Shown here: positions 8,571 to 16,875 of the stretch, piece after piece
Layout: every line of letters begins with the position of its first letter
Position numbering within the stretch: the stretch's first letter is position 1
Program-made: the position numbers and the translations under genes
Notes under the pieces: generated by a model
The model's input: only the letters and a program-made list of their open reading frames with translations
The model's database searches: none
Told to the model about the DNA's origin: nothing
Assembly (NCBI GenBank): GCA_947644645.1
Contig: CANSAF010000012.1
Span: forward strand, 1-60,788
Length of the DNA stretch: 60,788 bases
Direction of reading: 5' to 3'
Origin: an uncultured Sporosarcina sp.
GTDB lineage: Bacteria; Bacillota; Bacilli; Bacillales_A; Planococcaceae

Positions 8571-9254
8571 CTAATCATTTACAAACTTAATCGGCTGTAG
8601 TAAATCACCAAATAGCGTTTTTGCTTCATTGACACGATTAAATGGGATTTTTACGAGTATCGCTGTTGAAGGACCTGCTGAGTGATATAGATCTATCGTT
8701 TCTTCAATTTGAATTTTTTCATTGCCCATTAAACGACGAACTTCGTGTAAAATTCCTTTCGAACCGACGGGCCAAATTTGTCGGACGATTTTTTCATCCA
8801 ATGCTTGACGAATTTTTTTCATGGAAGCTACTTTCTCTCCATTCTGTAAAATTTCTTCCCCGACGAGCGGTTTTCCGTAAATAAACCATTGTCCTTCTGT
8901 CACTTCTTCAATCTGCTGTTTACCAATCATTGTCACTGCTACAGCAGATTGGAGTAGTTCCATATTCGTTTCTGTACTTCCACTAATTGTAAAGTCATTT
9001 TCTCCTGCTTCTGCTAATAATTCCCGAACACCTTGTATGTATTTTTCCCAGCTTTTTTCGCCACTAAAATTATGAACTAAAATATTAATTGGTTTTGCGT
9101 CGGCAGCCCATTGTTCAAGAAGCGTAACACGAGCAGCATAATAAGCTGTTAATTGATCGGACACCTGAACAATATCTTGTGCTTTCTCACCAATTCCACC
9201 TGAATTATCCGTCGTGACAATCAAATCTCCAACCAATTTAATCGAATTTCTCAT
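8571..9254 (-). CDS. cblS: Probable alpha-ribazole kinase (CblS), PurM/AIR-synthase-like
   Basis: A 227-residue protein with a PurM-like N-terminus: GDLIVTTDNSGGIGEKAQD resembles the ATP-binding/metal loop of AIR synthases. CblS phosphorylates alpha-ribazole so that CobS can use it, bypassing CobT. The ATG overlaps the stop of cblT (ATGA), indicating translational coupling. It is the last gene of the B12 operon. The assignment combines the PurM-like motif with adjacency to an ECF-type S component, the arrangement known from Listeria and Geobacillus. Without a search it could be another AIR-synthase-related protein. Confidence 0.8.
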   Translation of the reverse strand: MRNSIKLVGDLIVTTDNSGGIGEKAQDIVQVSDQLTAYYAARVTLLEQWAADAKPINILVHNFSGEKSWEKYIQGVRELLAEAGENDFTISGSTETNMELLQSAVAVTMIGKQQIEEVTEGQWFIYGKPLVGEEILQNGEKVASMKKIRQALDEKIVRQIWPVGSKGILHEVRRLMGNEKIQIEETIDLYHSAGPSTAILVKIPFNRVNEAKTLFGDLLQPIKFVND

Positions 9255-9733
9255 CCAATCCTTTGTCCTTTCTGCCCGATATTTTTCACTAATGGCATGA
9301 CGATTGCCGCAATCAGCACATTAAAAATTGTCGCAATCAGAATGCCTGGCACTGCGCCAATGAAAAACGCTGGGGAAATTAAAAAATAAAAAGGGAGTGG
9401 TGCTAATAAACCATTTGCAAAAATAAAAAATAACCATTTACCAATTCGAAAATTCGCCCGGTGTAAATGTGCAAAGACATAGATAATGACAAGCATTTCA
9501 ATCGCGATTAATAAATGAAAAGGCCCTAGCGGAAAGCCTCCCGATAGAGCGGAAACAATATGACCGATGAATGCGACAATCCCCGCAACCATCGGTGGTA
9601 AAAACAGCACTGAAACGAGCGCTGGTGTTGAATCTAATGCCGTTGATGCAATCCCAAGCGGAATTTTAAATAGCCCACCAATCGCACATAAAGCCGCAAA
9701 CATAGCGGCCAAGGTTAATTGTTTAGTATTCAC
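9251..9733 (-). CDS. cblT: Probable alpha-ribazole ECF transporter S component (CblT)
   Basis: A 160-residue hydrophobic protein with about five membrane segments, beginning (V/M)NTKQLTLAAMFAALCAIGG, typical of ECF-transporter substrate-binding subunits. I chose the GTG at 9733, which overlaps the end of pduO by 11 bases and has AAGGGG seven bases upstream. A start at 9817 would overlap pduO by 95 bases. It would bind alpha-ribazole and use shared ECF ATPases, which are not in this window. The role rests on its neighbour CblS and the operon. Confidence 0.8.
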   Translation of the reverse strand: MNTKQLTLAAMFAALCAIGGLFKIPLGIASTALDSTPALVSVLFLPPMVAGIVAFIGHIVSALSGGFPLGPFHLLIAIEMLVIIYVFAHLHRANFRIGKWLFFIFANGLLAPLPFYFLISPAFFIGAVPGILIATIFNVLIAAIVMPLVKNIGQKGQRIG

Positions 9734-10325
9734 CCTTATTCCCCTTTTTCTTTTTCTCCGTGTGGAACACTTTCGTTCCGCGTACATATTCATTATCTTG
9801 AATAGATAAACGTGCATTCACAATACGAGCTGCAACGAATAGGTAGTCAGATAGACGGTTTAAATAACGAATTACCGTCGTTGGTACGTCGTCTTGTTCA
9901 TTCATCAAAGTAACGGTTCTACGCTCTGCACGTCTTGCTACTGTTCTTGCAATATGCAATGTAGCTGCAGCCGGTGAACCTCCTGGTAAAATAAAACGTT
10001 CGAGTGGCGGCGCTTCTTCCATTAACACATCGATTCGCAGCTCTAATTGTTCAATAGATGCTTCGCTTAATTTATAATTTCGTTCTTCTAAAACGACCGA
10101 TAAATCACCGCCCGCATCAAATAATTCATTTTGAATCGCTTCAAGATCTGTTAAAATATCTTGGAATTTCTGCGCGTCTAATTCTGTCATTGCTTTCCCA
10201 ATAAAAGAATTCAACTCATCTGTCGTCCCATAAGCTTCTACGCGTAAATCGTCTTTTCGAACGCGCGCCCCAATTAAACTTGTTTTTCCTTTATCGCCTG
10301 TTTTTGTATAAATTTTCACAATCAT
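9723..10325 (-). CDS. pduO: PduO-type cob(I)alamin adenosyltransferase
   Basis: A 200-residue ATP:corrinoid adenosyltransferase of the trimeric PduO/YvqK type. It makes the Co-adenosyl form needed by CbiZ, CbiB, CobU and AdoCbl enzymes. The N-terminal P-loop-like motif TKTGDKGKTSL is at residues 7-17. The arginine-rich stretch RTVARRAERR and the following LNRLSDYLFVAAR are classic for the family. It overlaps the upstream CobU-like gene by four bases (ATGA). Confidence 0.93.
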   Translation of the reverse strand: MIVKIYTKTGDKGKTSLIGARVRKDDLRVEAYGTTDELNSFIGKAMTELDAQKFQDILTDLEAIQNELFDAGGDLSVVLEERNYKLSEASIEQLELRIDVLMEEAPPLERFILPGGSPAAATLHIARTVARRAERRTVTLMNEQDDVPTTVIRYLNRLSDYLFVAARIVNARLSIQDNEYVRGTKVFHTEKKKKGNKGEY

Positions 10326-10714
10326 TCTCCCCTTTTTTTAATGATTTTAGGTATCCCATACCAAATTTGAATAACTTCATCGGCTGCTTGAATAATATTT
10401 TGATAAAGTCTGCCGCATCGATCTCTTAATGCACGCATTTCTGGCTCAATCGGCACGATGCCCCGACTAATGTCTGTTAATATGACAATACATTCTCGAT
10501 TTTCTAAAGCACGCATCACAAGTTTATTTGCGACTTCTTCATCACCTTCAAAATTTTCAAGCCATTTTTCTAAGTCAGTCACGATCACCATCTGATGACC
10601 GACAGAAGGTAATTTTCCCGAAATCCATTCTACATCTGTTTTACCTTCTTCTACCAACCATTTTTTTACATATGCTCTTTTCCCATTATAGGCACCGCCG
10701 ATAACGACACGCAT
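10322..10714 (-). CDS. Short CobU-like protein (second copy in operon)
   Basis: Only 130 residues, against about 180-200 for CobU. It has a P-loop-like start GGAYNGKR (residues 6-13). The second half matches the C-terminal CobU pattern: TDISRGIVPIEPEMRALRDRCGRLYQ, then a final ADEV...GIPKIIK. It lacks the RIxxHxxxR segment that carries the guanylylated histidine. The start is supported by AAGGAG eight bases upstream, although it overlaps cobC by 49 bases. It may be a kinase-only or partner form complementing the CobU at 12817-13398. Confidence 0.75.
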   Translation of the reverse strand: MRVVIGGAYNGKRAYVKKWLVEEGKTDVEWISGKLPSVGHQMVIVTDLEKWLENFEGDEEVANKLVMRALENRECIVILTDISRGIVPIEPEMRALRDRCGRLYQNIIQAADEVIQIWYGIPKIIKKRGE

Positions 10715-11265
10715 CTTTTTCGCTCCTTAAACGCTTGCTTACTTTCCCAAACAAGTTGCCAAATCGATTGATGTGGGATATCCCATGACCAAAAGTCTTT
10801 TTCTTCAGGGGAAAATTTCGTTAGTAAAATTCGAATAGGACCGCCATGCGTAACAATAAAATATGATGTTTTATCGCTCGGCAATTCACTTAGCGCGGCA
10901 AGTACTCTCGTTTCAACTTCTTGCAAACTCTCCCCATTTGGTGGCTTTCTTAACTTTGGTTCATCAATCCATTCTCTATACTTATCATTCTCTTTCAACA
11001 TTTCATACGTTTTTCCTTCCCAATCCCCGAAAAAACTTTCTCGTAAGCGCCAATCACTTTCGTACATCGCATTCGGAAAATAAAGTGCTGCACTTTCTTT
11101 ACAGCGTCGTAAATCGCTACCGTACACAATTTTTGGTTGCCAAGGAAGTGTTAATTTTTGATTCGTCCCAAGAATTGATTCATCTGTCCAACCAATATAT
11201 TGTCTTTTTTGATTGCCCATTGTTGGCATATGGCGAATTAAAGTAAGAGTAAAATGGCGAACCAT
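10666..11265 (-). CDS. cobC: Histidine phosphatase, probable alpha-ribazole-phosphate phosphatase CobC
   Basis: This 199-residue phosphoglycerate-mutase-superfamily phosphatase has the N-terminal catalytic motif LTLIRHMPT (the usual RHG reads RHM), the substrate segment ESFFGDWEGKTYEML and the second His in VTHGGPIRILL. CobC removes the phosphate from adenosylcobalamin-5'-phosphate or alpha-ribazole-5'-phosphate. The ATG has GGAGG seven bases upstream and overlaps the cobS end by 28 bases. The role is inferred from the position between cobS and a cobU-like gene; the fold is certain. Confidence 0.88.
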   Translation of the reverse strand: MVRHFTLTLIRHMPTMGNQKRQYIGWTDESILGTNQKLTLPWQPKIVYGSDLRRCKESAALYFPNAMYESDWRLRESFFGDWEGKTYEMLKENDKYREWIDEPKLRKPPNGESLQEVETRVLAALSELPSDKTSYFIVTHGGPIRILLTKFSPEEKDFWSWDIPHQSIWQLVWESKQAFKERKRCVSLSAVPIMGKEHM

Positions 11266-11990
11266 AATAAGACCTCCATCCCTTCAATAAATGCACCTGC
11301 TAAGTCGCCTGTCATCCCCTTAAAATTTTGGAGAGCCCATCGTCGGAAAATAAAAATAGAACCCGCAAGTACAATAAGTAAGGTAATTGAGAAAAAGTAC
11401 GGTTTAAAAATTAACAATGGCATGACCATATAAAAAATAGAAATCATGATGACTGGGCGGCTCATTAGTCTTTCTTTAAAGAAAAAACCAAGCCCTTTTT
11501 TCTTGGCAGAAGGTAATGTCGCAAAGCAAATATTCAATGCAGCACGTGCTAAAAATGGAACAGCAATTAAAAAATAGACCAACTCAATTTCTTGCATCAC
11601 TACTTCATAAATCACTGCAATTTTCATCAAGATTAATAAAATAAGTGCCATCGTGCCAAATGCACCGAGTCGTGGATCTTCGAGTATTTCAAAACGCTTT
11701 TCCGGTGCTTGATAAGAAAAAAATGCGTCCGCCGTATCTGCCCATCCATCTAAATGGAGTCCGCCTGTTAAACCAAAACCAATCGCGACAAGAACGATCG
11801 CCGTAAAAAGTGGGCTAAACCCAAAGTAATTGTTGCTGATGAAGTAAAATCCATAATTAATCGCTCCAATGAAAGCACCGATAAAAGGTAATGCGCAATA
11901 CATCATTGTAATTTCTTTTTTGCCGAGTGGATATTCTTTTTTGATTGGGAAGACGGTGAAAAACTGAAATGCTAGCCATAATCCATTCAT
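11238..11990 (-). CDS. cobS: Adenosylcobinamide-GDP ribazoletransferase (cobalamin synthase)
   Basis: A 250-residue integral membrane enzyme joining adenosylcobinamide-GDP to alpha-ribazole(-phosphate). The family signature GGLHLDGWADTADAFFSY and the following DPRLGAFG are present, with several hydrophobic segments to the C-terminus. It overlaps the upstream cobQ-like gene by four bases (ATGA). In this operon its alpha-ribazole donor should come from CblT/CblS, since no CobT is seen. Confidence 0.94.
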   Translation of the reverse strand: MNGLWLAFQFFTVFPIKKEYPLGKKEITMMYCALPFIGAFIGAINYGFYFISNNYFGFSPLFTAIVLVAIGFGLTGGLHLDGWADTADAFFSYQAPEKRFEILEDPRLGAFGTMALILLILMKIAVIYEVVMQEIELVYFLIAVPFLARAALNICFATLPSAKKKGLGFFFKERLMSRPVIMISIFYMVMPLLIFKPYFFSITLLIVLAGSIFIFRRWALQNFKGMTGDLAGAFIEGMEVLLWFAILLLL

Positions 11991-12820
11991 TCACCGTAGC
12001 CTCGCTCAATTATTTCTTGGACGAATGACCAATCGAGATGCTTTTTCACATGATTCGCCCATTCTTCATAAATATCGATTTGTGAGGGCGCATTCGTAAC
12101 TGGACGGTCCACATCTTCCTCTTCAATACCGTGATTGTCTTGATATGGAATCACACCGACTACTGGAATCCCCGTGTACGATTCGATAAAATCAATGCCG
12201 TCTTGGAACCACGTAAGATCCCCACGAAATTTATTAATGATAATGCCTTTTACTCGCTTTCGCTGTTCAGGCGGCAATAATTGTAAAGTCCCGACAATCG
12301 AAGCAATGGCGCCGCCTTTATCAATCGGGGCAACAAGAATTGCGGGAACATCCGCGATTTCTGCCACGCGCATATTGACTACTTCACGGTCATTTAAATT
12401 CACTTCAGCCGGACTGCCTGCACCTTCGATAATGATGGCTTCATAACTCTCTGAAAGTTTTTGTATAGAATGTTCTATCGCTGCGACTGCTTGATCATAA
12501 AAACGTTCGCGGTACTCGAATCCTTTCATCTCGCCAAAATGATTTCCTAAAATACTCACTTCAGCACGCATGCTTTTTCGGATTTTCAACATGATTGGAT
12601 TCATATAAATCGAGGCAGGTGTTTTTGCCGCCTCTGCTTGAATAAATTGCGCGCGACTAATTTCTTTTCCCCCACCTATTTCTGTTGTAAATGAAGATAA
12701 ATTTTGCGATTTAAATGGTGCAACTTTTAAATTTTCATTGGCAAGGATTCGACAAAATGCGGTTGCAATCATGGATTTCCCGACATCTGAAGCCGTCCCT
12801 AATATCATAACGCCTTTCAA
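11987..12820 (-). CDS. CobQ/CbiP-like cobyric acid synthase lacking the glutamine amidotransferase domain
   Basis: The 277 residues match the N-terminal ATPase half of cobyric acid synthase: Walker A GTASDVGKS (8-16), the FKSQNL segment, IIEGAGSPAEVNLNDREVVN, and the GIIINKFRGDL block. CobQ is normally about 500 residues with a C-terminal GATase domain; here the ATPase half is followed directly by a tail (EEWANHVKKHLDW) like the extreme C-terminus of CobQ. The domain therefore appears cleanly deleted. It overlaps cobU and cobS by four bases each, so this is a maintained gene. It may use free ammonia or have a new role. Confidence 0.85.
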   Translation of the reverse strand: MKGVMILGTASDVGKSMIATAFCRILANENLKVAPFKSQNLSSFTTEIGGGKEISRAQFIQAEAAKTPASIYMNPIMLKIRKSMRAEVSILGNHFGEMKGFEYRERFYDQAVAAIEHSIQKLSESYEAIIIEGAGSPAEVNLNDREVVNMRVAEIADVPAILVAPIDKGGAIASIVGTLQLLPPEQRKRVKGIIINKFRGDLTWFQDGIDFIESYTGIPVVGVIPYQDNHGIEEEDVDRPVTNAPSQIDIYEEWANHVKKHLDWSFVQEIIERGYGE

Positions 12821-13398
12821 CGTGCTTCCTCTCCTTTCCAGTAAATTGGAATTCCACCTTCCATTTCAATCGCTATATCTGCCATTCCCACAACTTTTTG
12901 ATGAAGAAGCCCAAGCCATTTTCGGTATATTTCAGTTTCATCATATTTGGAAGGCAAATCATGAAGTACTTCATTGGACACGATGATGAAATGAGTAGCT
13001 TTCCCTAAAATTTGTTGAATGCTGTCCAGCAATGCCAACTCTTTTTTCTCCATACAGTTTGGCTGATGAATACAAGGCATGCCCGTTTCCCATCCTTCAT
13101 AAAGTTCATTGGCAAGCCAAGTCGTCATACAATCCCATAAAATATAGTCTCCCTGCTGAATGAACGGAAGGACCTCGCTCAGATTCATCGGTTGTTCAAT
13201 CGTTTGCCAATTGAAATCAGCTCGGTCTTGTTGATGTTTTTCAATTCTTGTTTTCATTTCTGCGTCTGTTGGAACGCCTGAAGCGATATAAATCAGACGT
13301 CGGTTACAATCATCTCCAGCTGTCAATAAACTTTCCGCATAAGCACTTTTTCCACTTCGAACCCCGCCACTAATAAATGTTAATTTTCCGCGAACCAT
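12817..13398 (-). CDS. cobU: Adenosylcobinamide kinase / guanylyltransferase (CobU)
   Basis: A 193-residue CobU-family protein. The P-loop is FISGGVRSGKSAYAE at about residues 7-21, and the segment RIEKHQQDRADFNWQTIEQP carries the histidine that is guanylylated in CobU. The later SNEV motif is present, but the usual GIVP...RDxxGRxNQ block is weak. That block is well preserved instead in the short CobU-like gene at 10322-10714. I chose the ATG at 13398, overlapping cobD by 19 bases; a longer frame begins at 13461. Confidence 0.88.
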   Translation of the reverse strand: MVRGKLTFISGGVRSGKSAYAESLLTAGDDCNRRLIYIASGVPTDAEMKTRIEKHQQDRADFNWQTIEQPMNLSEVLPFIQQGDYILWDCMTTWLANELYEGWETGMPCIHQPNCMEKKELALLDSIQQILGKATHFIIVSNEVLHDLPSKYDETEIYRKWLGLLHQKVVGMADIAIEMEGGIPIYWKGEEAR

Positions 13399-14459
13399 TG
13401 ACTTAATGCCTTTCTTAAAAAAGTCATTTGCGCGGTTGTTTTGATGCCGACACGTAACCAATGTCCATCCATTCCGATGAAGTTTTCAGTATGTCTAAGC
13501 ACAATCCCTTTTCTTAATAAATCTTCATATAATTGCTTTGTTTTTTGTTCATCTGCCAATTTAAAGACGACGAAATTAGCAACTGATAGCGTATAAACAC
13601 ATCGATGTTCAGTTAAAAATGCCTCGAATTTTTGACGTTCGCTTTCACAATGCTTTTTCGTTCGATTGACGAAATCTTCACCTTCCAAACAAATCGCTCC
13701 TATTTCCGCTGCCACTCCATTAATATTCCAATGCGGCGCAAATGATTGAAGTGTTTGAATGACAGATGTTCCTGCCACAACATAGCCCAGTCGAATACCT
13801 GGAATCGCATACATTTTTGTCATCGAACGGACGATGATTAAATGATCATTCGCTTTCACCTCAGGAATGAATGATAAAGTTTCATCAACAAAATCAATAA
13901 ACGCTTCGTCTAATACAATCTCGCATTGTACTGTTTTAGCGTGCGCGATAAGTTCCATTAACGTAGCTTTTGGCGGCAATATGCCCGTCGGATTATTCGG
14001 CGTACATAAATAAAGGACGTCTGCTGTGATCATCGCTTCTTTTATTTCACCGATTGGCAATTGAAAATCTGTCGCTTCTTTCATCAAAATTCGTCGTATT
14101 TTAACATTTTTAGCGTGTAATGTTGCTTCATATTCTGAAAATGTTGGATGAACAATGATTGCCGTTTTCCCTCGGTATCGTTCTGCCAATAAAGCTAAAA
14201 TTTCAGCAGCTCCATTTCCGATGAATAAATGGCTTGGATTGATGCGATGGAATTTTGCAGCTGCCGATAAAAATGGTTCCCCGTAAGGATCAGGATAAGC
14301 CATTACTTTTTCCAATAAAGCGGGCCAAGTTTTGATCACTTTTTCTGGTAACTGAAATGGGTTAACGTTTTCACTAAAATCATTGATAACATCTGGCATC
14401 GCTTGATTCAATTCTGCATATAATCGATGGGGATTTGCACCGTGCTTAGGTAATAACAT
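13380..14459 (-). CDS. cobD: L-threonine-O-3-phosphate decarboxylase (CobD, aminotransferase fold)
   Basis: A 359-residue PLP enzyme of the HisC-like class. The PLP lysine is near residue 215 in VRSMTKMYAIPGIRLGY, with TPNNPTG at about 153-159 and the opening HGANP. It makes (R)-1-amino-2-propanol phosphate for the nucleotide-loop linker, used by CbiB encoded just upstream. The two genes overlap by 14 bases. HisC is the main alternative, but the setting between cbiB and cobU makes CobD far more likely. Threonine kinase is not in this window. Confidence 0.9.
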   Translation of the reverse strand: MLLPKHGANPHRLYAELNQAMPDVINDFSENVNPFQLPEKVIKTWPALLEKVMAYPDPYGEPFLSAAAKFHRINPSHLFIGNGAAEILALLAERYRGKTAIIVHPTFSEYEATLHAKNVKIRRILMKEATDFQLPIGEIKEAMITADVLYLCTPNNPTGILPPKATLMELIAHAKTVQCEIVLDEAFIDFVDETLSFIPEVKANDHLIIVRSMTKMYAIPGIRLGYVVAGTSVIQTLQSFAPHWNINGVAAEIGAICLEGEDFVNRTKKHCESERQKFEAFLTEHRCVYTLSVANFVVFKLADEQKTKQLYEDLLRKGIVLRHTENFIGMDGHWLRVGIKTTAQMTFLRKALSQWFAEN

Positions 14460-15405
14460 TTAATAACACTCCAATCATTGTAAATAAAATCCAAAAAATG
14501 AAAGTAACGCGGTACATATCCGCAATTGCCCATTGAATATGTTGGCGATTTAATGCTGTGTTTTTTAATCCGATGACTGCTCGTTTAGATGGAACACCTC
14601 GATACGTCGATTCCCCGCCTAATTGAATCCCCAATTGCCAAGCAGTCGCCGCTTCTAAATAGCCACTATTCGGACTCGCATGTAGCCGGGCATCACGCAA
14701 CCAATTTTTCATCCGCTCACCAATCGAAAGCCCACTTCGATTTGGCGTGAAACAAATAATGAATAACCCCGTTAACCTCGCTGGGATAAAATTGAACACA
14801 TCATCTGCCCTAGCGGAAAACTTCCCAAAACTTTTATAACGTTCATCTTTATAACCAATCATCGAATCTAAAGTATTAATGGCTTTATAGATCCATAAGC
14901 CTGTTGCGCCAAATAAAAATGCCCAAAATAATGGAGATGTCACGCCGTCCGCTGTATTTTCCGATACCGTCTCAATCGTTGCGCGTGAAATCTCGCGTTC
15001 TGATAATTTTTCTGTATCACGTCCAACAATATACGAGCATTTTGTTCTCGCTTCTTCTAAATTGCTTTCCGTAAGCGGCTGATAGACCTCTAATGCGGCA
15101 ACACGTAAGCTTTTTTGTGCCAAACCAATCGCAATGAGAACCGCTTCTACAGCAATTCCAAGAAATAGATTGAGTTGATAACTTAAAAGGACCATTGCAG
15201 TGACAATGATAAAGACAAGCATCACCGTTACGGCTAGTAAAATAGCACCTTTCAAAGTACGGAAGCGACCTTTATTTAATTTCCCCGTCATTTTTGAAAT
15301 AAATAAGCCAATCCAGCGAACAGGATGCGGCCAGTTTGGCGGGTCACCGATCAATCTGTCGAGAAAAAAACCGATGCCAATCGCTAAAAAATGAGCTGGT
15401 ATCAT
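14446..15405 (-). CDS. cbiB: Adenosylcobinamide-phosphate synthase (CbiB)
   Basis: A 319-residue membrane protein attaching aminopropanol phosphate to adenosylcobyric acid. Family marks are DRLIGDPPNWPHPVRWIG near the N-terminus, ENTADGVTSPLFWA, and INTLDSMIGYKDERYKSFG, followed by ARADDVFNFIPARL. Its substrate, cobyric acid, can be supplied by the CbiZ half of the neighbouring fusion gene, which it overlaps by four bases. Sometimes this gene is also named cobD; here cobD is the decarboxylase. Confidence 0.94.
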   Translation of the reverse strand: MIPAHFLAIGIGFFLDRLIGDPPNWPHPVRWIGLFISKMTGKLNKGRFRTLKGAILLAVTVMLVFIIVTAMVLLSYQLNLFLGIAVEAVLIAIGLAQKSLRVAALEVYQPLTESNLEEARTKCSYIVGRDTEKLSEREISRATIETVSENTADGVTSPLFWAFLFGATGLWIYKAINTLDSMIGYKDERYKSFGKFSARADDVFNFIPARLTGLFIICFTPNRSGLSIGERMKNWLRDARLHASPNSGYLEAATAWQLGIQLGGESTYRGVPSKRAVIGLKNTALNRQHIQWAIADMYRVTFIFWILFTMIGVLLNVIT

Positions 15406-16874
15406 GTCATCTCTCCCCGATTCTTTTTATATGTACGAATGGCTCGAATTGTACATTCATAAACGCCTTCTGCAATTCTTTTCCCTAGTGGTGTAATCGG
15501 TCCCGCATAAGGTAAGCTTTCACCCTTTTGCGTCGCTGCGATTAAAATACTATCCGTCGACGTACCAGTTGCAATGGTATCTGTAATTGGATCTTTGACA
15601 TTTTCCACTTGAAAAGCTTTCGTCTTCGCTTCAGTTGCCGTAACAACCGCCTGAATGAAAGCCTCTTCCTGTAAATACCCATTAATGATAATCCATGTAT
15701 TCACTGTACCGATTGTAAAATCATCATTTCTTTTATAAACTTCCGATACGTCAACTGCATTTCCAAGTCCTGCCGTTACCGCAATGACAACTGAACCAAA
15801 AGACGCTTCATATGTTTCAATTTCAACATTTTCCGTTAAAGCTGCAGTCATCATTCCAACCGTTTCTGATAATGAAAATGAATGTTCTTTTAAATAATTT
15901 GCCATTTCACTTGGCACATCACTTGCGTTATAATGCTGGTCGACATGGCGATTGATAAAGGTTTTGTACCAGCCAATTCCCGCATTATGAACTGCTGAAG
16001 ATAATGTTTTTAAAGGTATATGCGTTTGTAAAACGACTTGTTGATTAGAAATTGTGAAATCTTGTTTCGTCACGATGCTTTTTTCTTTAGAATTCATTTC
16101 TGGCGACATCAGCGTTATTTGTGGCTTTGGTCGCGCTGGATGTGCTTGCATTTTCACATTGGCTTCGTAAACAAATTCAATCGCTTGTTCTTGAATCACT
16201 TCTTGCGGTTTGCCAATTTGTTCGACTTCTCCGTTATTCATTAACAATAAACGATCGCAATAAAGTGCTGCTAAATTAATATCATGAAAAATTGAAATGA
16301 CCGTTAAATCTTTTTCACACGCCTCTTTTTGAATCATATTAAGCAATTGTTGTTGATGTGCAATGTCTAAATGATTTGTCGGCTCATCTAATAGTAAAAT
16401 GGGTGCTTCTTGTGCAATTGCTTGGGCGACAAAAACGCGTTGTTGTTCGCCACCTGAAAGCAATTCAATTGGCTGATTTTCATAATGTGTAATTCCCGAA
16501 CTTTCCATCGCGGCACGCACTGCTCGTTCATCTTCAGCCGACCAAGATGAAAATAAGCCTGACTGATGCGGATATCTACCAAGTGCCACAGTTTCCCAGA
16601 CACTATGCGAAAAAGCATGTGCATGGAGTTGTGGAAGAACGGCTACTTTTCGGGCAAATGCTTTTGCAGAGTAAGCAGTTGAAAGCAGTCCATCAATTTC
16701 TACTTGGCCCGTTGTTGGCTTTAAAATACCAGAAATTAATTTTAAAAGTGTCGATTTCCCACTACCATTCGGACCCAAAATGCCAAGAATTTCTCCCTTC
16801 TTAACTTCAAATGACACCGATTTCACGATTGGTTTTCCGTCATAACCGCCCGATAAATTTTGTACTTTTAACAT
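15402..16874 (-). CDS. BtuD-CbiZ fusion: cobalamin ABC ATPase plus adenosylcobinamide amidohydrolase
   Basis: A 490-residue two-domain protein. Residues 1-250 form an ABC ATPase (Walker A GPNGSGKS 34-41, signature LSGGEQQ 139-145, Walker B LLLDEP 160-165). After a linker, about 280-490 match CbiZ, with GMMTAAL, VTAGLGNAVDV, GTVNTWIIINGYL, VTATEAKTKAF, ATGTSTDSILIA and YAGPITPLGK. CbiZ hydrolyses the aminopropanol linker of adenosylcobinamide/pseudocobalamin to release cobyric acid. The ATG at 16874 is two bases after the btuC stop with GAGGAG upstream; a longer frame to 17000 would overlap btuC. The fusion couples import to remodelling. Confidence 0.92.
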   Translation of the reverse strand: MLKVQNLSGGYDGKPIVKSVSFEVKKGEILGILGPNGSGKSTLLKLISGILKPTTGQVEIDGLLSTAYSAKAFARKVAVLPQLHAHAFSHSVWETVALGRYPHQSGLFSSWSAEDERAVRAAMESSGITHYENQPIELLSGGEQQRVFVAQAIAQEAPILLLDEPTNHLDIAHQQQLLNMIQKEACEKDLTVISIFHDINLAALYCDRLLLMNNGEVEQIGKPQEVIQEQAIEFVYEANVKMQAHPARPKPQITLMSPEMNSKEKSIVTKQDFTISNQQVVLQTHIPLKTLSSAVHNAGIGWYKTFINRHVDQHYNASDVPSEMANYLKEHSFSLSETVGMMTAALTENVEIETYEASFGSVVIAVTAGLGNAVDVSEVYKRNDDFTIGTVNTWIIINGYLQEEAFIQAVVTATEAKTKAFQVENVKDPITDTIATGTSTDSILIAATQKGESLPYAGPITPLGKRIAEGVYECTIRAIRTYKKNRGEMT

Positions 16875-16875
16875 A

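Noticed and set aside
14446-15405. Naming conflict: calling this gene cobD
   Set aside because: The sequence is CbiB; the decarboxylase downstream is the CobD used here.
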